Origin: Trifolium pratense
Lineage: Eukaryota > Streptophyta > Magnoliopsida > Fabales > Fabaceae
DNA length: 64,000 nt
Assembly (NCBI RefSeq): GCF_020283565.1
Contig: NC_060063.1
Location: 7,586,563 to 7,650,562 of the forward strand
Direction of reading: 5' to 3'
In this document: piece by piece, positions 11,728 to 22,402 of the stretch
How positions within the stretch are numbered: position 1 is the stretch's first letter
How the letters are laid out: every line of letters begins with the position of its first letter
The notes under the pieces: generated by a model
What the model was told of the DNA's origin: nothing
The model's database searches: none
What the model saw: the letters and a program-made list of their open reading frames with translations, nothing else
Position numbers and translations under genes: made by a program

Positions 11728-14700
11728 TTACATATCATCAGAAGTGAAGTCGGGCTCAGAAGGTTTCTGTAGTTTGACCAAGTCCCTGGAACTCTTCACA
11801 ATCCGATTGCGATGTACACCACGAAGAGCATTTGCAGCAAATCTTGAAGCTAATAATGTCGCACCAAGACTGTATGAACTGCCACCAACATTGCTGCGAG
11901 TTCCTTCTGAGTCCTCGGGTTCTTCCTTTCGACGAAGCTCCGTAGTTTTTCGTTTGCAATACCTACGCCATGCTGCTTGAATAAAGCATGCAGCCCAAGT
12001 CCTCCATTGTTGGGAGTAAAAGCGGAAGGTGTGTTGAACCTGTCTACTGTGAAGGCGCCTAAACTGACTGGCAACAAATTTCAACTCTTCAGCAGTTAAC
12101 GCAAAAGCCTCAACCTCCATTAAAGCCTTAACTGTTCGAGTAGAAGATGGGAGGTTAGAGCCAGATTTGGGATCAAGCGCCCAGGTTAAAAGCTCCTCCC
12201 CGCAGAAGTCTGCCTCTTTTAGAAAACTGCGATTAAAAAAGCCACTCCTCCCACCATCTGTAGTAACACTCTCGAGACGACCACGTATGATGAAGAGCAT
12301 CTCATCAACCGGATCTCCTTCCCTAACAATGTAAGTATTCTCTGTAAATAAACATGGCTTCAGTCTCTCGCATATAGCATCAAGCAATCTCTCATCCATA
12401 CTCTCAAATAAAGGAACCTACAAATCCAAAAGAGGCCATTAATAAATTAACAAATTCAGATGTTCATAATATCTTGGATCTATTCTACAGAGCAACAGAG
12501 AAATAAAGAGAGATGTAAACTATAAAATTCAAGTGGGGTGGATGAAGTGGAGTAGCATGTTGGGGATTTTGTGTGATTAAAAGGTACTTCTCAAGCTAAA
12601 GAGGGAAAGTTTCATGATTTCATCATACATACAACTATAAGACCAATGATGCTGTATGGAACAATGTGTTATGTGTTGGACAGTAAAATGCCGTCACGAA
12701 CGAGAGTAAGATTATTGTAAATGAGATGAGAATGCTATCCTGGATGTAGGGAAATACTATGTATTTTGGGAGTTTGTGAAGTAGATTTCATAGTAAGGAG
12801 GGTAGATCGGATAGAGGGTGGCCCAATTGATAGAGGGAAAAGAAAGGTCGAGAAAAACTACAGGAGAAACTATCAAGAAAGACCTAAAAATTAATAGTTT
12901 GGATAAAGATATGAAATATGATAGAGATTGTAGCATTGTTCGATCCATGTAGCCAACCCCAGTAATAGTTAACTTATACCATTACCACACAAGGAATACT
13001 CACAACACCCGTCTTTGACACATTGTTGAATACATTCATTATCATCAGATTGCTTTTCGAATAATCAATTTAGTTACTTTAAATTAAACTTATTTTTTTT
13101 AAAATATCTTTATTTTATAGATAGTGAATCAATCATAAAGAATGTGTTCAAGAATTTGCTTAAAAAAGTGTTGTGTGACATTCTTCTTCACCAAATACTG
13201 AACTAATTTTTGGTCCACATTTTTGCAAGATAAAAAATTGGGCAATTTTCAAGTGTTTGGAAGCATACCCTTCTAACTAATGCCAGACAAAGGTGACGCT
13301 TAATGTCTCTTTGAAGGTCCTTTGGGAGACTTTGTACCAAACATTCTTCATCTACACCACGTGTCGCCAACCACTTATATTGATCATATCGTCTCACACG
13401 CTCTCTAAGCTCTTGTGGGAGCAGACGATGATGCATCCACTGTTCTGAATCACGTCTCTTGACTCTCATTTCCTCAAGCCTAATGGTAAGAGACTGAAGA
13501 TATGTCTGCAATCATATGAAATAGAAACCACGATATCAGTTACAAATAATGTGCTGTTCATGATTTGTGAACACAGACCTTGAGAGTTATTTACAATGCT
13601 AGTCTATGATAAGGAAAATTATTTAGCAAGAACAAATAACAAGCACTGTTCTGTCCCCAGTATCTGTGTGCATATTTGAATGTGTATTTGCTCACTCCAT
13701 GCAGAACAACCTTTGGCCTATCTTAGCATGAACAGTTCATAAATTCAAAAAACTGATACCAACTTAATGATCTACTTATTCAAATTCACTTTCTAAGTAG
13801 CTTAGCTTCATTGCATAGCAAATAAAACAAGTTCAATTTTCTTAAAAGAAACTGGTGAAAATCCAAAGGACAGACACAATATCATTCATATTCTTATTTG
13901 TAACATGTTAAATAAGCTGAAAAGTATACCTGCATGTTACCAATCAGAAGTGCAAAGAGGATAAGGCCAGCTATGGCTAATGTTATTGAAAAGATAACCT
14001 CCCCGGTGTAAGTACTAGTTTGAAGCCCCTGGCCAAGTGTACTGCAGTGAAATAAATTAATAAACTGTGAGTATGAATTTGTGACTAATTTTAGTAACAT
14101 GTGCTCTAGTGGTTGAAAGGCTTTATTGTAAGCAAGGGATACAGGTTCGATTCCCATGCTAGACAAATTTGTATTTTTTTACGCTAATATTGTTTTGGTG
14201 GGTTTGGTTTATGCCTCCCACCTTTTATTTTCTTTTTCATATTAATAATACTTTTGGTGGGATGGTAGAGGAGTGGTAGTGCATTGAGGTGCCAACATAG
14301 TTGGGATGTCAATGAATTACTATGATGCCATGCTAACCAATTTTGCAAAAAAAAAAAAAAAGTGATATGGTGGAACATCAAACATAGGAACAAATAATAT
14401 ATCATTCTACAGTAGATCATTAAAATTATAAAGCACTTTGGCTATTCCTACTGCTTAAAAGCAGCCTCTATGGAGAAATTAATTTCAACGGTATTGACCT
14501 AGAAAGTTAGGTCACAGAATGCCTGCATTACGTCTTGACATGATAATCATCTAGGGTATATCTGATACTCCTCTTAACTAAGTGTACATTTTAGCTCTGC
14601 GTCAGAAAACCTTTAGGGTATGTTTGGTTATTCTATAATACAACAGAACAATGTTTCTATTGTATCAATTGGAAATGAACAGAATGGAACGAGCTATTCC

Positions 14701-17121
14701 CTTTTTTCCCTTATTTAAAAAAACCTTATCATTATACCGTCAACACTCTATTCTTTATTTGTTGCCTCCAAACTGTATGGGCCCAAGAAAGCCATAACAG
14801 TAGCCGTCAACACGAAAAAGAAAGAAGAAAAAAAAAAAAAACACGGCTAGATTTGAGGTTATGCAAATTAGAGTCCATGATTCTCATTCGTAATAATCAA
14901 CTAGTCATATGAATTGCATCTAACAAAGTCTTCAATAGTGAACTAAACACAGATTGCTTGTCATTTATTCGTGAAAACGTTCTTTGAGGGGAGATCATTA
15001 TATCTTTTGGGAATTCTATGACTAGCTAGCTGATATCTTCACCTAGTCAAGTAGAGATCCAAGGATATCAATCTGGTTGCATATGACATATATGCTCCAG
15101 CTTGAGGGAGAGTGTCGCGATCCTTGAAATTCTGTGATGATATTACTACCTTATGTAAATACCTATGTTGAAACAAATAGGATAGACTCGGATGTATTTT
15201 AAGATTGATTTCATCCCTATAATCAAGGGATTTGATTGTACATATTTATTAGGATAAATAAACACATTAAGATAGTAAGTGTTGGAAAGAGAGTGTTACT
15301 AGCACTAATCAAGTTTTAATCAATCCAGGCATGTCTGATAAGGATAAGATTCTCTGAATTATAGGACAGAGAGGGCCTCCTAAGAATTGAAAGATAAAGA
15401 AGAGAATTGATTAATTTCATTGATGATTCAAAATAGAAGAAGTACAAGATCTTAAATAGCCAAGAGTATTCTAGATTCCTATTGGCTCGATAATATCCTT
15501 TCCTAACAAATTCCTAACAAACTAGTGAGTCATCAATCTTCTAGAACTAATGAATCACTACTTCGTGGGTTTATTGATGATACTTTTGGGCTGGAATATT
15601 GCTCTCTTGGGCTTGCATTGTTGCTAGTCAGCTTGCTCATAACAATGTCACATACAAGAGAAACCCTTGTATTTAGATCAGACAGAACATATGTATTTCC
15701 CTATTTGAATGTTTTGTTTTAAATGTTTTCACATGATGTGAGTGATGAAATTTAACAATGATAATAAAATTAAATACCTCAAATTCTGAAGCCCCCACCA
15801 TAAACAGTAACAGTACTTGGACAAGAACTTGTTAGATGAAACAATGCCAGATTTCAAGGCTTGTGTGAATATCCCATAGTCAAAAGGAGGATTATCATTA
15901 TCTGTAGAGCACTGTGATGTAAGAATAGCTTCACTTTTATTCTGCCAGGAACTATAACCTTGCATGTATTGGTTGCCACAATACAAGAATTTCTTGTTGT
16001 ATCCATTGTCACTACAAGCTTTCTTCCAGCAAAAGTCATTGCGTTCAACAGCTAACAAGTACCAAAACGACCCGACTATCTGAAATTGATAATTTAGAAA
16101 AAAATTATGCAAAATAAATTGATGTCAAAGTTTATCACCACAAAGGTTGATAGTAAAAATACTGGCAAAAAAAAAAACTTACATGGCTGGCAAGCATGAA
16201 CAATAGCAAATAATATGCAGCGCCAGCCCAAGCAGTTTCAGCAAAGACACCGGCTGTTCTCTTAAGTTCAGAAGTCAATGGTAATATACGGAGAAATCTT
16301 GGAATGTACTGAAGCAAAATAATGAAAAGTAAGGCCTGCTTTGTTGTGACTACATCTGAACCTTTTGAACTCTGAAGAAATCTCCACACCACAATCTGAA
16401 TTCATTAACATATAAGGGGAAAAAGTTAAAGATAGCAACAAAAGAAAAGACTCGAGTATTTTTATACTCCATAAGTATCGCCGTAAGTATCGAGATTTAT
16501 CTTTCATGGTGTAAAAAGAAGTGCTTCTTGACCTGTGGTAAGGGCAACACTGATAAGAAATCAATGATGAAATATCGCTGTAGGTATCGCTTTGCTATCT
16601 GTGTCGGATCTATGACAAGCTCACCCCGTCCAAAAACACGAGATGATGGAGCAATATATGCAGTACGGAATTGGAGAGCCATGTGTATAAGATAGAAAGC
16701 ATCGATAAATGTCCTCAATGTGGTAACTATAATTGCCAAGTTTCGGTCTATACCAAGACAGCGTAACGAATCATTGATGACAGGGAGATAAAAAAACAGC
16801 GGATCCACAGACACGGCCAAAATGCATGAGATAACAAAAAGCTTATTCCAAAAGAGCAAAAAATTGTCTTGAGGATCAAGTATCTTGTTTTCTGAAACTT
16901 GAAGATCTTCTGGGAACACAGCCTTAGATACCCCAAATCCAAGTGATCGGCCAATTGACTTGAGTCCTTCAGATCCTTTTCTTATTCCTCTTTTGAAAGA
17001 CCTTGAGGAGGTCTTACTGCTAACATGGACACCATCATGGCTTAATTTATCAAAACTAAATCGACGTGTTTTAGCTTCAGCGTCAGAAGATGAGGGAAAT
17101 CTAGATTCCAATTCATCCAAC
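11728..17121 (-). CDS. Cyclic nucleotide-gated channel, group II (CNGC5/6-like)
   Basis: Six minus-strand exons join in phase: 17121-16533, 16395-16183, 16079-15778, 14041-13930, 13505-13269 and 12417-11728, giving 713 aa without the first few residues. N-terminal SRSFKRGIRKGSEGLKSIG and the KAVFPEDL block are typical of the CNGC5/6/8/9 group. Then come S1 (LFVISCILAVSVDPLFFYL), the S2-S3 region with RTAYIAPSSRVFGRGELV, S4/S5, the pore YCLWWGLQNLSTLGQG and S6 FALLIGNMQ. The C-linker is followed by the cyclic-nucleotide-binding domain with its phosphate cassette GDFCGEELL-like motif (here ADFCGEELLTWAL). An IQ calmodulin site, FIQAAWRRYCKRK, follows. The family forms plasma-membrane, Ca2+-permeable cation channels. 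Its introns hold LINE, SINE and copia remnants. The exon with the ATG was not found (see findings). Confidence 0.93.
12560..12965 (+). pseudogene. Degenerate LINE RT 3' fragment in CNGC intron
   Basis: Plus-strand reading gives RPMMLYGTMCYVLDSKM-like sequence, then RRVDRIEGG and DRGKRKVEKNYR after frameshifts, ending at 'catgtagccaacccc'. This matches the tail of the LINE family seen at 2935-3480, with stops. It is antisense to the host channel gene, between its last two exons. Confidence 0.65.
14095..14215 (+). mobile_element. tRNA-derived SINE in CNGC intron
   Basis: It carries A-box-like tgctctagtggttgaaagg and B-box ggttcgattcc about 40 bp apart, followed by a T-rich tail. It lies just upstream (on the gene strand) of exon 14041-13930, antisense to it. 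Confidence 0.6.
14870..15520 (+). mobile_element. Truncated Ty1/copia element: RNase H tail plus LTR piece
   Basis: Near 15035-15110 the plus strand reads DIFT, RDPRIS and YAPA-like residues before a gagggagagtgt stretch. This is the classic end of a copia pol (ADIFTK...), followed by the polypurine tract and an LTR-like region to about 15,520. The rest of the element is missing. It is antisense within the CNGC5/6-like intron 15777-14042. Confidence 0.6.
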
Positions 17122-17599
17122 CTAGAAATAAATGAAAAGAGTTCACAAAAGATATCAAATTCCAGAATTCTTCTTACACTTTCGCAAAGGAACATGAATA
17201 GCAAAACTATATATAAAGAAATGGAGAAATGAGGGGTCCGGGGACCATCACATTGGGCCTTGAGCAACCACATAAGTGAGTTGGACACCACATTTTAACC
17301 GAAAACCTTAGGACATTAGGTTTATGAGTCCTCTAATTTATAGTGTTTAACATCCAATTTTCTATATCCAATATGAGACTCAACTCACACTGGAAATATC
17401 AACAGAGTCTTCATCAAAATATGATCATATTGACACATAATATTTGTGGGCTATATGGGTTGAATACTAAAAAATTATACAATTCCACAAACATAAATCT
17501 CAAATACTTATGTAAAGCATCAAAGTCTAAAATATTGCTAATATGAAACTAGTACTTAAAAGATTTAAGTAGACAGCCAACATCCCAAAGCAGGAGGTT

Positions 17600-17775
17600 T
17601 TCTACTTTTTTTTTTTTTGAAAACTCGATATCCGGCCCTAGGACCGACTAATCCGAGGGGACCAATCTCACCACCCACTTGTGGGGCCATTTAAAGCCAG
17701 AGTATTTTTGCTCTGTATGGACTAGCCAACCGAAATTGGCACCAGAGGGAATCAAACTTTGAGAGGAGGTTTTCT
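17600..17775. mobile_element. SINE-like repeat upstream of CNGC5/6 coding exons
   Basis: The block 'ctcgatatccggccctagga' followed by 'ccgactaatccgaggggacc' and 'ggcaccagagggaatcaaact' is a known style of legume tRNA-SINE in inverted orientation. It is flanked on both sides by the direct repeat 'aggaggttttctacttt' (17590-17606 and 17764-17780), a plausible long target duplication. Confidence 0.65.
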
Positions 17776-17819
17776 ACTTTTAAGTCAAATTTTCTACTTC
17801 TAAGTCAAATACTACTGGG

Positions 17820-18140
17820 AATTAGGCCCTGTTTGGATAAACAACTTATTTGCAGCTTATAGTGTGCTTATGTATATAAGTTTACATTAGCTACTTTTAT
17901 AGCATTAGATAAAATTAAAGTAAACCTATGTATGGTATTACCGTGGATAAGCCAGAATCATGGTGATCCACCGCCGTGATTCTTACCTATCCACCGTGAT
18001 ACCAAACACATGCTAATTGTTTCTGCATGTGCTAAAGTTGTTTTCATAAGCTGAACTTGGTAGGGAGGACCACAGCCCGCATCTGCGGGGCTTAAACCAC
18101 TTGATCACATTAAACTGGTGGTGAAAGTAACAAAAAAAAA
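17820..18140. repeat. MITE-like inverted-repeat sequence
   Basis: A stretch starting 'ggccctgtttggataaacaa' contains a smaller internal inverted repeat, 'tattaccgtggataagccag' facing 'cctatccaccgtgataccaa'. No coding potential. It probably lies in the first, UTR-containing, intron of the CNGC5/6-like gene. Confidence 0.45.
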
Positions 18141-18385
18141 AAAAAAATTGATAAGGAAAAGATCACACATACATATAAATATTACTAACTCTCTTCTCCT
18201 TCATATCTGTACAAGCGCATTAACCGTGCAATGAAATCAACAACTATATTGAATAGCTCATATAATATAAAACCTGCAGCTAGAAAAGCAAAGCAACAAT
18301 TAAGATCAATGTGGTTGCCACAATGGTGCTGAGAATAAAAGTTGTTTTAGGAATTGTCGTTTGAAGAGGAAAAGAAGTGACTGAC

Positions 18386-18490
18386 CTGTGGCGGCAATGT
18401 AGGATTGATTGATTTGATGATTGGGAGGAAAAAGGAAGAAAACGAAATGAAAATGAATTATTCTAATAATCGATTCTATTCAATCACGCC
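18386..18490 (-). other. Probable 5' UTR exon of CNGC5/6-like gene
   Basis: On the minus strand a T/C-rich, ATG-free leader ends at gccgccacag followed by donor gtcagt at 18385-18380. This fits a leader exon separated from the first coding exon. The transcription start is likely near 18,480-18,560; no TATA is claimed. Confidence 0.5.
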
Positions 18491-18940
18491 ACGCACGACT
18501 CCACTTACTGTTTACCCATTCATTTTTAGAAGAGTTTCTGACTTATGATGAAAATAGAATATAACGCACGTCCAGTCCAAATGCCGCCGCTGACTGTCTC
18601 CGGTGTCTTTTTTTTATTTTTTTTTTATTTTTGTGAAAGTTATAATAATTTATAATTAAAAAAGTTCCTTGGTCAATTTTGGTTATTAAATATTTTTTTT
18701 GACAAACATTATTAACTTACTTGTGACGCTAACAATTATTGACACAATTATTAACATTATTAACTTTAGATTTTGACAGAGTGTTGGCTCTTTAGAGGCT
18801 GCAAGTCGTGTTCATCTTCTTCAACTGATGTCTTATATATAAGCATTGAGAATGAGATCGTTGAAGAAATATATCCGTTGGAGAAGTTATTGTAGGAGCT
18901 TTGCATTGAGCCTTGTGAATTGCAGATAATTGTTGGACTT

Positions 18941-19010
18941 TTGTCTGCAACGGTCGTATTGAAGCTTTGCTCTTTGTTTAATATCTGCTTCTTTCTTTCT
19001 TTCCTTGTAC
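18941..19010 (+). repeat. 70-bp direct repeat, left copy
   Basis: Bases 18941-19010 recur exactly at 19646-19715. The left copy abuts the hAT-like element at 19011. Its end ccttgtac is also the target duplication of that element, so the pair predates or accompanied the insertion. Confidence 0.85.
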
Positions 19011-19633
19011 TAGGGATGGCAATGGGCGCCCACGGGTGCGGGTTTGAGTGATACCAAACCCACACCCGAAATCAACACCCAAACCCAAACCCAAACCCAA
19101 ATCTGTTCGGGTGGCAAAATCACACCCACGCCCACACCCATTGGGTTCGGGTTTTTTACACCCAAACCCAAACCCACAACACATTTTGTACTACTTTGCA
19201 AATTTAAGCAAATTTAAGCAAAAACAATGGAATTTAAACATATTGTCAATCACTTAGCAAAAACATAGGTTTAAAATTACAAGGGAATTTAAAATTACAA
19301 AATAGTCTTTCAAGAAATTAAATTACAACTAAACCAAAATTAAGTTCTTCCAACTTTCAAGCAAAATTCAAACACAATTTTGGTTTGTGGTTTGTGAAAA
19401 ACCTAATTTTACTTTTACACTTATATATATATGTGGGGGTATTTAGGTAATTTTAACATGTTTCGGGTGGGTGTATGGGTTTCGGGTGTGGGTTTGAGTG
19501 ATACCAAACCCACACCCATATTTTCGGGTGTCACCCAAACCCAAACCCAAACCCAGTCAATTCGGGTTTCGCCCGTTGACTTGGGTTTGGGTTCGGGTGG
19601 GTCTCACGGGTTTGGGTTTTTCTGCCATCCCTA
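19011..19633. mobile_element. hAT-type non-autonomous element
   Basis: TIRs tagggatggca at the left and tgccatccct(a) at the right enclose 623 bp. An 8-bp target duplication, ccttgtac, is present at 19003-19010 and 19634-19641, as expected for hAT. The subterminal regions are filled with cccaaac/gggtttg repeats in opposite orientation at the two ends (19070-19170 and 19465-19620). The middle is AT-rich and non-coding. Open frames rich in Pro/Lys or Gly/Val here are products of the repeats, not genes. Confidence 0.88.
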
Positions 19634-19645
19634 CCTTGTACAACT

Positions 19646-19715
19646 TTGTCTGCAACGGTCGTATTGAAGCTTTGCTCTTTGTTTAATATCTGCTTCTTTC
19701 TTTCTTTCCTTGTAC
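19646..19715 (+). repeat. 70-bp direct repeat, right copy
   Basis: Exact copy of 18941-19010. Removing the hAT element and one target copy leaves a simple tandem duplication of about 78 bp. Confidence 0.85.
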
Positions 19716-20275
19716 AACTGTCTATGCCAAAATAAGAAAGTATAATTGACTAAACAGTTGTTTTTCTGCTTTATCCTTTCCATAAGTCAGAACCTTTTAA
19801 GACAGCTTCTGGTCGTACAAAGGTAACAATACTCAAGGCCTGCTCACTTAGGGGCTTAAGTCCAAGAGGCAATGTTTCAGAGGCAGAACGTTTAGAGTCC
19901 GCCTTTTGCTTCCGGAGTGTGTTCCTTAAGACTTGTAGGCAGAATCTTTTAGAGGCGTTTTAGCGGTTTGCTTCTCTTGATAACTCGTTGCTTAAGAGTG
20001 TATAATGAACGTCTTCTTTAAACCTGCACACTTAAGCAAATCATTAGTAACACCAGTTGTCATTTAAATACTTTGTTATCATCAAAATCATAGAAAGAGA
20101 TTAACAAATCAATTTTGTTCCAACACTATTAAGTCTAAACACTCGAGTCTTTGAAAGAAAAGAAGAAAAAACCAACACAATTCAATTCAACCCCATTCTT
20201 GTGTTTTTCTTACCTTCATAGAGTGCATCAATCAAAACCATTACATATTAGTTTGCTAAAAACTAAAAATTATGA

Positions 20276-20760
20276 ATTTGCGAACAAACTCACAACATCC
20301 GAGTTAATAACATAAAACAGTCTCTCCTCCTCTAACCCTACCTGTCACCACTTTTTCTCTTCTTCTTGATCTACTAAAGAGGGGTGATTTAGGGTCAACT
20401 TAGGCCTAAAATCACCCCTCCAGATCATTTTTCTTTCTATTTTAATTAATTAAGTGTGATTTCCACATATATTTAGTATTTCTTTTGTTTGTTTTTATGA
20501 TTTCATCGTCCTTTGTTTTGATTTGTTCATCTTAGTGCGGAGTATTGTTATCCCATCTTGGTACGGTGTTCATTTGTTTCAAGTTGATGGATTAAGGTTC
20601 ATTCAGTGCAGATCCAATCAATGATTTTTGTGTCATCAACGCTACAGATCCGAAGGCACGGATATTCTGGAAACTTCAATATAGTCAAATATATAGGCTT
20701 ATGCAATATGCCGTTTTATGCTATTAACACGGATGTTGTGAGTTTGTTCGCAGATTCATC
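20276..20760. repeat. Inverted-repeat-bounded segment
   Basis: The sequence gcgaacaaactcacaacatc at 20280 reappears in complement near 20728-20752 (gatgttgtgagtttgttcgc), with about 35 bp of near match at each end. The interior has another small hairpin (ggggtgatttaggg and complement, 20382-20420). No coding function is recognised; it lies between the two divergent channel genes. Confidence 0.55.
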
Positions 20761-21954
20761 CTTTTTGTTTTTAGCGATTTTGAATTTGTATTGCATCGAT
20801 GTACTCTTATCAATTTGAATGAATGAATACCTTTTATTTAGTAAAAAAAAAACATAAAACAACTTAATGTCTGTGATAAAACCTACAATTGATATGATAC
20901 GATTCAAGTGTATGGAATAGTCATGTATCCGGATCTGCAACGCTAACGACGTTAAAGTCGTTGAATCAACACTGAATTTGGATCAAAACAAATCTGCAAA
21001 TCTTAACAAAATAAACATTGTACTATGACGGGAGGAACTCAAAACAAAAAATTTAGCACTAAGACGAGATTAAAACAATATCAGATAAAAAAAAATAGCA
21101 ACAAAGGAAACTAAAATAAAACCTAAAAATGTGTAACACTCACTTATTTAAATAAAAATAAATACAAAACAATTTAACTTAAAAAAATATAAAATGATCA
21201 AGAGAGTGATTTCGAATAAAATTGATTCTAAATCACCATGTTTAAAAGATGGACAAAAAGAAAAAGCAAAAAGAGACTATGAGGCGGCTGCCAAAAAGAG
21301 GAAGAGTATTCCATCCTAATTTCTTTAGTAGTTTATTTTATATTATTTATATTATTAATTATCCTAAAATACTTTTCAAAAGCAATATTTTATGATTATA
21401 CTTTTTAATTATTTATAACTTTACGACTCTTAATTAAGTTTTCAATTTTTTTAAAAAAAAACAATAGAAGATGATATTAGTTTTACCAAAAAGTCCCTAT
21501 GTTTAAAATTAAAATATAGTAATTTTTGTTATTGATAATCTAATATGAGGCGTAGAGAGTACAAAGATTTTGTTTGGTAAGACCATATTTTGTGTTTATA
21601 ACTCATATGATTAAAAAAAATGTGATTGGTAAACATTTTTCAAAACGAGGTTATAGGTTATTTTACTAGTTTGTAGCTTATTTTTCAAATGTTATTTCAA
21701 GTAGCTTATGAGCTTATAACTTATATTTTTCCTTCCATTTAACCCCTTCCATCTTCCTTCAAAAAATTAAATATTAATTAAATATCTATTTTTTATTTCA
21801 TTTCATTTTTTTTATAGTATGTCATTTCATATTTATAAGACAGTTAAATCGCTAATTTTACCAAATACTACAAGTTCAATCAAGTAGCTAATTCGCTATA
21901 AAGTAAAAACTAGCTTAAAAACTATTCGATATAAGCTTATCTACTATCTTATAT

Positions 21955-22080
21955 AAAAAAAATTTAACTTTTTAGATTTATGAAATTACTGATGTATCTG
22001 TCCTGTTTTTAGACCAAATACATCAATCATTTTATAAATCTAAAAACTAAAATTTTTCTTATTTATATATACGAAGTATA
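21955..22080. mobile_element. Short palindromic MITE-like element
   Basis: The arms 'aaaaaatttaactttttaga' and 'tctaaaaactaaaatttttc' pair around a ~60-bp centre. AT-rich Stowaway-like foldback about 0.35 kb upstream of the CNGC15-like start codon. Confidence 0.5.
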
Positions 22081-22310
22081 AGCTAACCTATCAATTATCT
22101 GATAATTTTTACCAAAGAGAATTCAAAGACGAAGACGTTGCTTATTAACAAAAAAAATAAAAAAATGTTTAGTAGTACTGTTGAAGTCAACAAATGTTGA
22201 CTAATTTCTTCCTTAATGTTTGCTTGCTGTGTTGTTGTCATGTGAGCTCTGAGGTTCCAAAGATATCAATTCCATTCCATTCTCTCTTTTTCTTCAAACA
22301 ATTATTACAA

Positions 22311-22316
<6 letters not shown>

Positions 22317-22345
<29 letters not shown>
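22317..22345 (+). repeat. (CT)n microsatellite in CNGC15 leader
   Basis: An uninterrupted run of about 14 CT units lies roughly 60-85 bp upstream of the CNGC15-like ATG, in the likely core promoter/5' UTR. Pyrimidine tracts of this type are common near plant transcription starts. Confidence 0.85.
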
Positions 22346-22348
22346 ACC

Positions 22349-22378
22349 ATGTTAGGGTTTTACATGATCCAATTCTAG
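22349..22378 (+). promoter_or_regulatory. Upstream ORF of nine codons in CNGC15 leader
   Basis: ATG at 22349 (context accatgt) opens nine codons, MLGFYMIQF, and closes with TAG at 22376, 24 bp before the main ATG at 22403. If the transcript starts upstream of it, the uORF could lower translation of the channel. The transcript start is not known. Confidence 0.5.
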
Positions 22379-22402
22379 CTTTTTCCCCCCTTTCACATAA
22401 CC

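Noticed and set aside
18165..18300. Possible first coding exon of CNGC5/6 (ATG near 18215, minus)
   Set aside because: The frame closes at once and no donor gives the phase needed to join 17121.
19070..19110. Possible interstitial telomeric repeat (cccaaac runs)
   Set aside because: The plant telomere unit is ccctaaa; these are cccaaac and belong to the element's subterminal arrays.
19010..19667. Gly/Val- and Pro/Lys-rich open frames
   Set aside because: Encoded by cccaaac/gggtttg subterminal repeats of the hAT element.
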